Shown here: positions 25,502 to 32,969 of the stretch, piece by piece
How positions within the stretch are numbered: position 1 is the stretch's first letter
How the letters are laid out: every line of letters starts with the position of its first letter
Source: Caballeronia hypogeia
GTDB taxonomy: Bacteria > Pseudomonadota > Gammaproteobacteria > Burkholderiales > Burkholderiaceae
Length of the DNA stretch: 64,000 nt
Assembly: GCF_001544875.2 (NCBI RefSeq)
Contig: NZ_FCOA02000005.1
Coordinates: forward strand, 62,001 to 126,000
Reading direction: 5' to 3'
Notes under the pieces: generated by a model
The model's input: only the letters and a program-made list of their open reading frames with translations
What the model was told of the DNA's origin: nothing
Databases searched by the model: none
Made by a program: the position numbers and the translations under genes

Positions 25502-26979
25502 CACCTCATTACACATAAGTCGTGACAGTGGCGCGCCGCGAAAAGTCGTTTACGGTCAATGACATAGCGGATGTGGTTGTAAACTCTTTCGGACTGGCGT
25601 TAACTCTTGCATTTTGGGCGGCACATGACGCAAGAGAAATCGAGCTGGGCGGCGGCAGAACTCAAGGGCATCGATTTGGGCGATGAACGCCTGAACAAGC
25701 GCGCCGTGCTACTGGCTGAGCGGCTGGCGGAGAAGCCGACGGCAAGCATCCCCAACGCATGCGGCGGCTGGGCGGAAACGGCGGCAGCGTATCGCTTCCT
25801 GGCGCAAGAGGAGCTGGACTGGCGCGACATCATGGCGCCACATTGGCAGAATTCGACCGAACGGATGCGGGCGTGCGAAGTAGTGCTATGTATTCAGGAC
25901 ACCACGCAGTTGGACTTTAACGGCCAGACCATCGCAGGCTTGGGTCCGCTGTCGTATGAAGCGCAACGCGGGCTGTATCTGCACCCGACTTACGCGGTGA
26001 CGCCATCGCGCGAACCGCTGGGGGTGCTTGACGCGTACATGTGGGCGCGCGAGTCCAAGGGGGCGGATGGCGTGCGCCCCGGCATCAAGGAAAGCACCCG
26101 CTGGACCGAAGGATATGAGCGGGTTGCCGAACAAGCGGCCGCACTGCCTGCCACGCGACTGGTCTATGTGGCTGACCGGGAATCGGACATCATGGCGCTG
26201 ATGGTCAAAGCAAAGGAGTTGGGCCACCCGGCGGATTGGTTACTGCGCTCGCAGCACAATCGCACCTTGCCTGACGGCGGCAAGCTGTGGGACCAAGTGA
26301 CTTCGGGTGAGCCAGCGGGCAGGATTCACTTTACGCTGGCAGCCCGTCAGGCTCAGCCAGCGCGCGCGGTACGGCAGCAGGTGTGGGCGCAACGCGTCGC
26401 GTTGTCTGACGCTGCAGGCGGCGTGGTGAGCGCCACTTGCATCGTCGCCCGCGAAGTCGACCCGCCGGCAGGCGTCAAGCCGATTGAATGGCGACTGCTG
26501 AGTAATCGCGAGGTGAACGACCTTGACGCGGCCGCGCAGCTTATCGACTGGTACCGCGCGCGCTGGGAGGTGGAACTATTCTTTCATGTGCTCAAGAACG
26601 GCTGTCGGGTCGAGGCGTTGCAACTCGCATCGATGGCACGGCTTGAGCGTGCCTTGGCGCTGTTCATGGTGGTGGCATGGCGCATCGCTCGGTTGATGCG
26701 ACTGGGTCGAACTTGCCCCGACCTGGATGCAGGACTGCTGTTCGAGCACGATGAATGGCGAGCGGCATTCATTCTCAACAAGAAGAAACCGCCGAAGAGC
26801 TCACCGCGTCTGAATGAGGTCGTGCGCTTGGTCGCCATGCTCGGCGGCTTCTTGGCGCGCAAAGGCGACGGCGAACCTGGAGTCAAGACTATCTGGCAAG
26901 GCCTGCAGCGAGTGACAGATTTCGCCGCCGGCCTCAGATACGCCCGAGAACTGGGCGACTGACTTATGTGTAATCAAAT
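25502..26979 (+). mobile_element. Tn5-like insertion sequence (IS4 superfamily)
   Basis: This is a complete 1,478-bp IS. Perfect 14-bp inverted repeats, ATTACACATAAGTC (25508-25521) and its complement (26961-26974), lie just inside imperfect outer tips of about 6 bases. A single transposase gene fills the element, and its stop codon overlaps the right repeat. Exact flanking 10-bp duplications show a simple insertion, probably recent. It sits between tnsC and tniQ without breaking either gene, but it may separate tniQ-tnsA-tnsB from the tnsC promoter. Confidence 0.9.
25625..26962 (+). CDS. IS4-superfamily (Tn5-type) transposase
   Basis: This 445-residue transposase resembles Tn5/IS50. The N-terminal DNA-binding segment (WAAAELKGIDLGDERLNKR) is followed by a catalytic core with Asp92 in IQDTTQLDF, Asp184 in VADRESD and Glu317 in the Y-x2-R-x3-E-x6-K signature (Tyr310, Arg313, Glu317, Lys324). 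The reading frame is intact end to end, so it could be active. The start at 25625 is preferred to an in-frame ATG six codons upstream, based on the family N-terminus. Confidence 0.93.
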   Translation: MTQEKSSWAAAELKGIDLGDERLNKRAVLLAERLAEKPTASIPNACGGWAETAAAYRFLAQEELDWRDIMAPHWQNSTERMRACEVVLCIQDTTQLDFNGQTIAGLGPLSYEAQRGLYLHPTYAVTPSREPLGVLDAYMWARESKGADGVRPGIKESTRWTEGYERVAEQAAALPATRLVYVADRESDIMALMVKAKELGHPADWLLRSQHNRTLPDGGKLWDQVTSGEPAGRIHFTLAARQAQPARAVRQQVWAQRVALSDAAGGVVSATCIVAREVDPPAGVKPIEWRLLSNREVNDLDAAAQLIDWYRARWEVELFFHVLKNGCRVEALQLASMARLERALALFMVVAWRIARLMRLGRTCPDLDAGLLFEHDEWRAAFILNKKKPPKSSPRLNEVVRLVAMLGGFLARKGDGEPGVKTIWQGLQRVTDFAAGLRYARELGD

Positions 26980-26989
26980 GCGCTAAGCC
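26980..26989. repeat. target-site duplication, right copy
   Basis: This is a second exact copy of GCGCTAAGCC, directly abutting the right end of the IS. Confidence 0.8.
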
Positions 26990-27032
26990 ATCTCGTGGTA
27001 AATGCAATGTTTAGATTCAGGGGGGCGCTTTT

Positions 27033-28592
27033 ATGCTACTTCCAATCCTTGCGGACGAGCACATCGCGGGGTGGTCACACCGAATGGCCACAGTCAATGG
27101 GCAACTCGCGCTGAAAGAAAAGGGAGGGACGCCCACTAATGGATGGTTCTTTCCCCGAGAACTTCAACAAACCGTGGCAAACGCTCGAGGTGTCCTTCCA
27201 TCGGCAAATGAGGTCTTCTGGCATCACACATTCCTTCCCGTCGCCTTGCCATTCGTCACTCATGCTGAGAGGGATATCATCCGTGACATAATCAGAGGCG
27301 AACATGTCGAGGGTGCCTACGTTAGCTCCGGCTTACAGAGGGTGTTTGCGCGGGAGCGATTTGAACTGTCTTGGTGCCTCGAGTGTCTTGACGTAGACCT
27401 GAGCACAGGATGCGGGCATCCTTATTGGCATCTTCAACATCTAATCCCAGGCGTGGACCTCTGTACGTTCCATAAGTCACGTCTTGTGGCGCCATGCGGA
27501 AAATGCACATTCTCTAATCCGAACAGTCGGCTAGCTCGGCTTCCCTCTTATAGGTGCTGGTGCACGGCAAAACTGACCCTCAAATCAAAGTCGAGCGGAG
27601 AGGAAGCGCAGCAGCAAAGTCTTGAGCAACTTACAGCAGAGTTTGCTGTGCAACTGCTAGAGCGCCCATTCGCTCCTTACGTTAACTCAAAGGAATTTGG
27701 GCGCGTTCTCCGAAACGGATTCGACGGGCTCGTCGGCGCGCATAATGCAGTTACGAGTGAATGGCTCTCCGACTGGTTGGATGAACGACTACAAGTCGAG
27801 GACGTTGTCGAGCGATGCGGACTCAATGGATGGTCCAAGACCTGGCACATAACAGCGCTGCAGGGCGATAGAAGTGCCTCAACGTTACAGCAAAACGCGT
27901 GTCTAGTGCGTTCAATCTTCCCGAGTGAGCGGTCGTTCCGGCTAGCAGTCCAGGAGGTAGAAAAAAGCGCAGTCCATACCGAATCACTTTCGCCAGGTTC
28001 CGCACCCGCAGCGAAGCTTAAGTCTAAGCATCCCGTTGATTTGGACGAAAGAAGGGAGATGCGCGGGCGACTGGAGCGGTTTTTGAAAGCTAACCCGAAA
28101 GCGACTCGAACTGACTTCGGGAAGGCCGCTCCACGATGTACTTCACGGTGGTTAATCGAGAACGACTCCGAGTGGTACAACAGGAAGTTGCCCAAAAAGC
28201 CCCCCGGATTGCAGCCTCCTCAACAAGCCGCAGAGCAGCTTGAGCGAGACCGATTGTTGGACATCAAAATGTCTCGGCAGGTAATACAGCGATACGTCGA
28301 GATAATCGACCACCCCGGGCGGCCGACTATGATAACTGAGACAATGTTGCTCTCGCGAGTCACGCGCGGTCGAGATTGGTATTTGCTAAAACCTCGACTG
28401 CATAGAACACGCGCTTTGGTCTTCCAGTTCGTCGAGGACCCAGAAGCTTTTGCAAAGCGACTTTACGCGTGGGGTGAGGCGAATCCAGACTCGCATCGCT
28501 ACCGGTCGACTTACCGACTACTGACGGCTTGTCTTAAGAGAAGATTGACGCCCGAGCAGATTCGCAACTGCATCGGACTTCATCTCCTCTAG
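27033..28592 (+). CDS. tniQ: TniQ/TnsD-like target-site selector
   Basis: This 519-residue TniQ-family protein directs insertion by binding target DNA or a targeting complex. The N-terminal TniQ domain carries the family zinc fingers: Cys115 and Cys118 in CLECL, the GHPYWHLQHLIPGVDLC-x-x-H core (Cys144, His147), then CGKC (Cys155, Cys158) and CWC (175-177). The C-terminal 340 residues are helical and contain R-x-R-x-F/DW stretches like TnsD DNA-binding repeats. Its length is close to TnsD (about 500), which favours sequence-specific attachment-site recognition over the short TniQ of CRISPR-linked elements. The match to a site in tssH is inference. Confidence 0.9.
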   Translation: MLLPILADEHIAGWSHRMATVNGQLALKEKGGTPTNGWFFPRELQQTVANARGVLPSANEVFWHHTFLPVALPFVTHAERDIIRDIIRGEHVEGAYVSSGLQRVFARERFELSWCLECLDVDLSTGCGHPYWHLQHLIPGVDLCTFHKSRLVAPCGKCTFSNPNSRLARLPSYRCWCTAKLTLKSKSSGEEAQQQSLEQLTAEFAVQLLERPFAPYVNSKEFGRVLRNGFDGLVGAHNAVTSEWLSDWLDERLQVEDVVERCGLNGWSKTWHITALQGDRSASTLQQNACLVRSIFPSERSFRLAVQEVEKSAVHTESLSPGSAPAAKLKSKHPVDLDERREMRGRLERFLKANPKATRTDFGKAAPRCTSRWLIENDSEWYNRKLPKKPPGLQPPQQAAEQLERDRLLDIKMSRQVIQRYVEIIDHPGRPTMITETMLLSRVTRGRDWYLLKPRLHRTRALVFQFVEDPEAFAKRLYAWGEANPDSHRYRSTYRLLTACLKRRLTPEQIRNCIGLHLL

Positions 28593-28616
28593 AGATAGGA
28601 TTCGAGGTGCTAAAGC

Positions 28617-29459
28617 ATGAAGATTCGCGAATCAGTATCCCCGAGGCGCGTACAATCATCGGTCGATTTTCGACTTACCATCGAAACGTTGCTGACTCCG
28701 CAATACTACGGAACACAAGAGGTGCGCTTGCCGGCAGTGGATTGCAGGAATGTGGAACATGGAATCCTTTACGACCCTCTTCTCAAAGCCGGCATGCAGC
28801 GCATAGGAACCGGGTCGTCAAACGTCGGCGTAAAGCTAGCGCGCTGCGTGGAATGCTTGTCGGTGCTTGAGCGTGCAGTGTGGCTGGCCTTTGTCTTCAA
28901 CCCAATCATCGTTGACATCCGGGAGCAGTATCCGATGGCCGACCCGGAGATTGTCCGACGTCGCGTTCAAGCTAACGAGTCGCTCCGGCGTGCAGATGTT
29001 CCGTCGCTCGATTTTGTCGTGACCCTTATACACCCGAATACCCATCGACTAATGTACGCAGGCATATCTGTAAAATTGTCGAAAGTGGTCTCAACCAAGA
29101 AGGTCAAGGCAAGAAACAAACGAGAGATGACGTTTTGTGCGGGTTTGGACTGGCCGTGGTTCATAATCACTGAACTCAACCTTGATGCTGTCCAGTGCAA
29201 GAACCGGCGCGTTCTACGCGAATATATTCGGCGGTCGAGAGTAGCTGACTTCGAAGACATCTTGGTGCCGTTTGCACACGAATTCCTCGGAACTGGACAA
29301 TCCACTCCGTTGGACAGGCGCATAGAGCGAGTTGCGAGGCGCCTCGGACGAAGTCTGGACGACGGCTATCGCGCATTCAGCTTCGCGGTCATGATGGGAT
29401 TGATTAGGCTGGATTGGACGCAACTAATCAATCAGTTTCAGCCACTGAAAATTCTCTAG
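28617..29459 (+). CDS. tnsA: TnsA-like transposon-end endonuclease
   Basis: This 280-residue protein matches TnsA, the restriction-enzyme-like subunit that cuts the 5' strands so that Tn7 moves by cut-and-paste. Catalytic candidates are Glu85 in SVLERAVW, Asp132 in SLDFVV and Lys153 in ISVK. The family motif DIREQYP lies at 100-106. The glutamine of the E. coli Tn7 active site (Q-x-K) is serine here (Ser151). It lies 24 bases after tniQ and 9 bases before tnsB, so the three are probably one transcript. Confidence 0.9.
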   Translation: MKIRESVSPRRVQSSVDFRLTIETLLTPQYYGTQEVRLPAVDCRNVEHGILYDPLLKAGMQRIGTGSSNVGVKLARCVECLSVLERAVWLAFVFNPIIVDIREQYPMADPEIVRRRVQANESLRRADVPSLDFVVTLIHPNTHRLMYAGISVKLSKVVSTKKVKARNKREMTFCAGLDWPWFIITELNLDAVQCKNRRVLREYIRRSRVADFEDILVPFAHEFLGTGQSTPLDRRIERVARRLGRSLDDGYRAFSFAVMMGLIRLDWTQLINQFQPLKIL

Positions 29460-29468
29460 GAGGCTGCC

Positions 29469-31679
29469 ATGCTTGAGATTGAGAGCACTCGCCTTACCGA
29501 CGGAAGCTATGACAGACCGTTGCCCTTACTGCAGGGAAAAGGAGACCACAAGAGAGGCAGGTATTATCGATACGTTGGTCACTGCCTTGAAAAACAAGTC
29601 ATATATCTGCTAGTTGTGTTGAAACACGTTCGAGTCGGGAGCCGAGCACCGCGTGCCTTTACAGAAAGGGATGTGGATGCCTTGCACGTCGTCCCCGAAG
29701 AGATTGCCGACCCGCAGATGACCGGACTTCCGGAAGGACAGCTAAAGGAGTCTTGGAAGGCTGGGCGGGACAGGCGGTGGCCAGTGGTCCACGAGGTAAT
29801 TTTGAACACGGCGCGCATTCTTGAGGATAAGACGTTCTTCGACGCGACAATTAGGGACGTTGCCGAGAAGCACAAGGTGTCTGTAAAAGACCTTCGCCGC
29901 TGGGTCCTGACTTACTACGCGAGGGGAAGCATAAAAAATGGATTGCTTGAGCGCGGCTGGGCTCAAGGGAAGTCAAGAACTGGTTCGCGAAGAGTGACCA
30001 AGAAGTTGGGACGGCCGAATCGGCTCGTCTACGAAGGGTTCGCGCATCTAGAGGGCGTCAACTCGAAGAGATTCGTGCCGGCGATTCGGAGGGCGCTGGA
30101 GACGTACTGGATTGGACAGAACGAGTCCCTGCGTCGAACTTGGAAATTGATGTGTGACAACGACCTTGCAAGGTCCACGAAAGTCAATGGAGAAAAAATA
30201 AGACGGCGGATTCGCCCTGAAAAAACGCTGACTGTTGGTCAATTCTTATACAGGGCTCGACAACTGATAGCGGCTGAACCTGAACTCACGCAACGTAAGG
30301 TTGGAGATGTAGAATTCCGGCAGAGATTCGAGGCTCTTTGCGGCGCCGCCTCAGACTTCGCGCTGTGGCCCGGAGATGTGGTGGACATAGATGCAACACC
30401 TTTCAACTGTGAGCTAGTGGCCGATTGGGACGCGTCAAGATGCATTGGGAAACCTTATGTCTTTCTTGCAGTAGACCGCTCAAGTAGTGCCATTGTCGGG
30501 TTCTTCATTTGGTATAAGGGTGAGAGTTGGAATGCGTACCGTCAACTCATTCTAATGGTTTGTTGTCCGAAGGACGACTTGCTGCGTAGACATGGGTTCG
30601 TGCCAGGCGAGAAAGGCGATTGGCCAATCTTCTTCGTTCCCGGAGCGTTCTTTCTCGATAATTGCCCTGCCGGTCAGAGCAAAAGAGCCAAAGCGGCAAT
30701 AATCGACCGTCTCGGCACTGACATGATATACGCACCCGTGCGTCACGGGGAAGCCAAGCCCCAAGTTGAGAACCACATTGGCATAGTTGAGCGAGCCATT
30801 TCAAGCCATAACGGTGCCTGGAAGCGCGAAAAGTCTTTGCGCGATAGAGATAAACGGCGGCGCTCACGCGCGGATGCTACGTTGGTGCATCAGTCATTTG
30901 AGGGACATCTGTTAAATGAAATAATCGAATATAACAAATTCGCGCATCTTCCTCACTATCTGAATGACGATATGCGAGACGCAAACGTCAATCCAACGCC
31001 CGAAGAGATGTGCGTTTGGGGTTTGAAGCATAACCGTGGTGATGCCAATACGCATTGGGACGAAGCGACCACGCTGCGCAAGTTGCTGGACCGCAAGACA
31101 GTGACACTCGAGAACGGAACCGTTCATTTCAGCAAGCAAAGATATTGCTCGCACGAGACGAAAGAGCTATTCAGGAAATGGAAACGCTCGCCGGGCAAGA
31201 GAAGGGGAAGGGGGCCAAAAATTACGATTTGCCCATTGCCATTCACTTCGGACAAGATTTTATGGGCACATGACGACGGCAAATTTTCCGACATTGGGCG
31301 TGATGCTCGGTCTGTACGCGCTTACCCTGGACAAACCTGGTCACGGGTCGAGCGCCATCTCCAGAATGACTGCGCAACTGCAATCCTCACAGGTTTTAAG
31401 CGCAAACGTAAGGGTGTGCTCGGCAAGGCGACGACGGAGCGGCTTGCGCGGCAGGCGAAGATACCCGTTCCGAAGAAGCGAGGTAGTGTACGTTCGGCTC
31501 GGGGCTTCGCTCAAGCTGGGTTGGAACATGGGTTGGCGGAGCGGGACGAGCGCATCCTAGACGCGCCGCATACTGACTCGAAGTCAGTACGCCCATCATC
31601 AAGTGGCAATGAGGAAGCAGCGCCTAATCCCACGTCAGACGGCTTAGATGAGCTTTTCAAGGCGCATTTCTTGAGGTAG
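29469..31679 (+). CDS. tnsB: TnsB-like DDE transposase
   Basis: This 736-residue transposase is of the TnsB/Mu/TniA type. The N-terminal half carries helix-turn-helix end-binding segments (around 125-150 and 200-290). The RNase-H-like core has Asp308 in DIDATP, Asp397 in FFLDNCP and Glu434 in QVENHIG, giving a D-D-(36)-E spacing. A beta-barrel Mu-type domain follows (about 510-640), then a charged tail likely to contact TnsC. AGGAGG overlaps the tnsA stop, indicating coupling. Unlike Tn7, the gene points toward the adjacent transposon end rather than away from it. Confidence 0.93.
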   Translation: MLEIESTRLTDGSYDRPLPLLQGKGDHKRGRYYRYVGHCLEKQVIYLLVVLKHVRVGSRAPRAFTERDVDALHVVPEEIADPQMTGLPEGQLKESWKAGRDRRWPVVHEVILNTARILEDKTFFDATIRDVAEKHKVSVKDLRRWVLTYYARGSIKNGLLERGWAQGKSRTGSRRVTKKLGRPNRLVYEGFAHLEGVNSKRFVPAIRRALETYWIGQNESLRRTWKLMCDNDLARSTKVNGEKIRRRIRPEKTLTVGQFLYRARQLIAAEPELTQRKVGDVEFRQRFEALCGAASDFALWPGDVVDIDATPFNCELVADWDASRCIGKPYVFLAVDRSSSAIVGFFIWYKGESWNAYRQLILMVCCPKDDLLRRHGFVPGEKGDWPIFFVPGAFFLDNCPAGQSKRAKAAIIDRLGTDMIYAPVRHGEAKPQVENHIGIVERAISSHNGAWKREKSLRDRDKRRRSRADATLVHQSFEGHLLNEIIEYNKFAHLPHYLNDDMRDANVNPTPEEMCVWGLKHNRGDANTHWDEATTLRKLLDRKTVTLENGTVHFSKQRYCSHETKELFRKWKRSPGKRRGRGPKITICPLPFTSDKILWAHDDGKFSDIGRDARSVRAYPGQTWSRVERHLQNDCATAILTGFKRKRKGVLGKATTERLARQAKIPVPKKRGSVRSARGFAQAGLEHGLAERDERILDAPHTDSKSVRPSSSGNEEAAPNPTSDGLDELFKAHFLR

Positions 31680-31881
31680 GAAGAGGTGACGTATCTCCCT
31701 GATTTGAATGAATAAATTATCATCAATTCGCACGGCGCGAAACCGAAAGCGTACGCCGCTATCCCGCCTGGAGAGACGGGGTTTCCTACCACCTCGAAAC
31801 GCAAGCATCGGGGAATGTGCATATTGTTCAATGGCTTGCACGGCCAGTCAGCGTGTCGTTGAGCAGGAAATTGAGGGAACA
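31680..31881. repeat. right terminal region of the Tn7-like element
   Basis: About 200 non-coding bases follow tnsB and end with GAGGGAACA at 31873-31881. TnsB-binding repeats are expected here, and I could not pick out clear 20-22-bp repeats by eye. Sequence beyond 31881 belongs to tssH, and the base composition changes at the same point. Confidence 0.6.
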
Positions 31882-32258
31882 ATTCGACGCCCGCAGATCG
31901 CGCGCAGCAGATGCGCGGAACGGATCGTGCCGTCGATATCCTCGCGCGACGCGAGATTCCACGCTTCCTGCAGCACGCTCGCGAGCTGGATGGACAGCGC
32001 GGGCATGCCGCGCAGATTGCGTGGCACGCGGTCGATGGCGGCGAGCAGCGCGTTCCAGATCGCGTCGATATCGATCTCGTAGTGACGCAGGATCGCCGGA
32101 ATGTCCCCGTCGCCGGCCTCGATCAGCTTCAGCAGCCAGTGCTCGACGCTGATTTCGTCGGCGAGGCGCGTCTGGCACAGGCTGGCGGCCGCCTCGAGCG
32201 TCCTCGCGCAGTGCGGGTTGAGCCGGCGAAGCAGATGAGTCGAGTCGCGCGATGTCAT
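31882..32258 (-). pseudogene. tssH: 5' fragment of tssH (clpV), cut by the Tn7-like element
   Basis: From the ATG at 32258, about 125 codons match the N-terminal domain of ClpV/TssH, the AAA+ unfoldase that recycles the T6SS sheath. Landmarks are LNPHCARTLEAAASLC, EISVEHWLLKLIEAGDGDI and IRSAHLLRAIC. Homology stops at the transposon terminus; the rest (two AAA modules, several hundred residues) is absent from the window. Any read-through product would end with a short tail of transposon-encoded residues. The gene is therefore interrupted, not merely short. It is the distal gene of the leftward T6SS unit after hcp. Confidence 0.88.
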
Positions 32259-32388
32259 ATGGAGTCCAGTGACGAGGGGAATGAAGTGTGAATCGGGAAG
32301 ACGGGTGAACCGCGGACGTCGCCAGCCCGGCGACGCGGGCCGGCGATCGTGACGCGACGCATGGGCGCTCACGTCACGCAGGGAGCGC

Positions 32389-32874
32389 TCAGGCGCGCTC
32401 GTTCCACGTGTCCTTGTGGATGATGTTGCCGTCCTTGAACGACCAGGTGATCTGCTCGTAACGCAGTTCGACCTCTTCGAGATGGTTGTGCTTCTCGAAA
32501 GCCGGGTTCTTGATGTCGAGCATCTTCGGACGCACCGCGACGACCTTGACGTTGTCGAGCCTGGTATTGAAGTATTCCTTCTCCTTGCCCGCGTCGTCGA
32601 TCTTGTACCACTTGATTTCGACGGACTTCAGCGTCTGGCCGCTTGTCACTGCCTTGTACAGATACGGCGTGGACGAGTCGGTTTCCTTCGTGAGCGTGAC
32701 CGGCGCGTGCACGCGCGTGCCGGTCAGCTTACCGGTGTTGCCATCGGTCGGAATGTGCACGCCGTGGTCGAACGCGACGATCTCGACGCTGCCCTCGCGG
32801 CTTTGCACCGTGACGGAACCCTTGATGTCGGCGCCGCCGTCATCCTTGAGCCACATATAAGCGGGAATTGCCAT
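32389..32874 (-). CDS. hcp: T6SS tube protein Hcp
   Basis: This 161-residue protein is a complete Hcp (TssD), which forms the hexameric inner tube and is secreted. It has the family start MAIPAYMWLKDDGG, the stretch GSVEIVAFDHGVHIP, and the ending HLEEVELRYEQITWSFKDGNI. It lies between the tssH fragment and the IcmF-like/OmpA gene on the minus strand. With tssH broken, tube delivery from this cluster is probably impaired, although an unlinked system could supply the unfoldase. Confidence 0.95.
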   Translation of the reverse strand: MAIPAYMWLKDDGGADIKGSVTVQSREGSVEIVAFDHGVHIPTDGNTGKLTGTRVHAPVTLTKETDSSTPYLYKAVTSGQTLKSVEIKWYKIDDAGKEKEYFNTRLDNVKVVAVRPKMLDIKNPAFEKHNHLEEVELRYEQITWSFKDGNIIHKDTWNERA

Positions 32875-32969
32875 CTTCTACTCCTATTTGTACAACTAAA
32901 CAACGCCCGGAAAATTCTCCAGGCTACAGGATCCCGGAAGCAGAGCCTCCGGGGATTCGATTCTCGACT

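Larger units (their letters stand above)
24017..31881. mobile_element. transposition module and right end of a Tn7-like element
   Basis: The interval contains AAA+ regulator tnsC, target selector tniQ, endonuclease tnsA and DDE transposase tnsB, followed by about 200 non-coding bases. The minus strand from 31881 begins TGTTCCCTCAATTTCC, matching the 5'-TGT/ACA-3' termini of Tn7/Tn5053/Mu-type elements. Immediately outside, tssH coding sequence begins. The five bases next to the end (31882-31886, ATTCG) are the expected target duplication, to be compared with the other end. No second end is found in the window, so the left limit given here is only that of the transposition region. The element may extend beyond position 1. 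Confidence 0.75.

Noticed and set aside
31761..31790. CCCG...CGGGG stem as a terminator after tnsB
   Set aside because: Only four pairs with a 10-base loop and three T's; too weak to call.
31511..31882. Minus-strand frame through the right end of the Tn7-like element
   Set aside because: It is antisense to tnsB for most of its length, and the part outside tnsB is terminal non-coding sequence.
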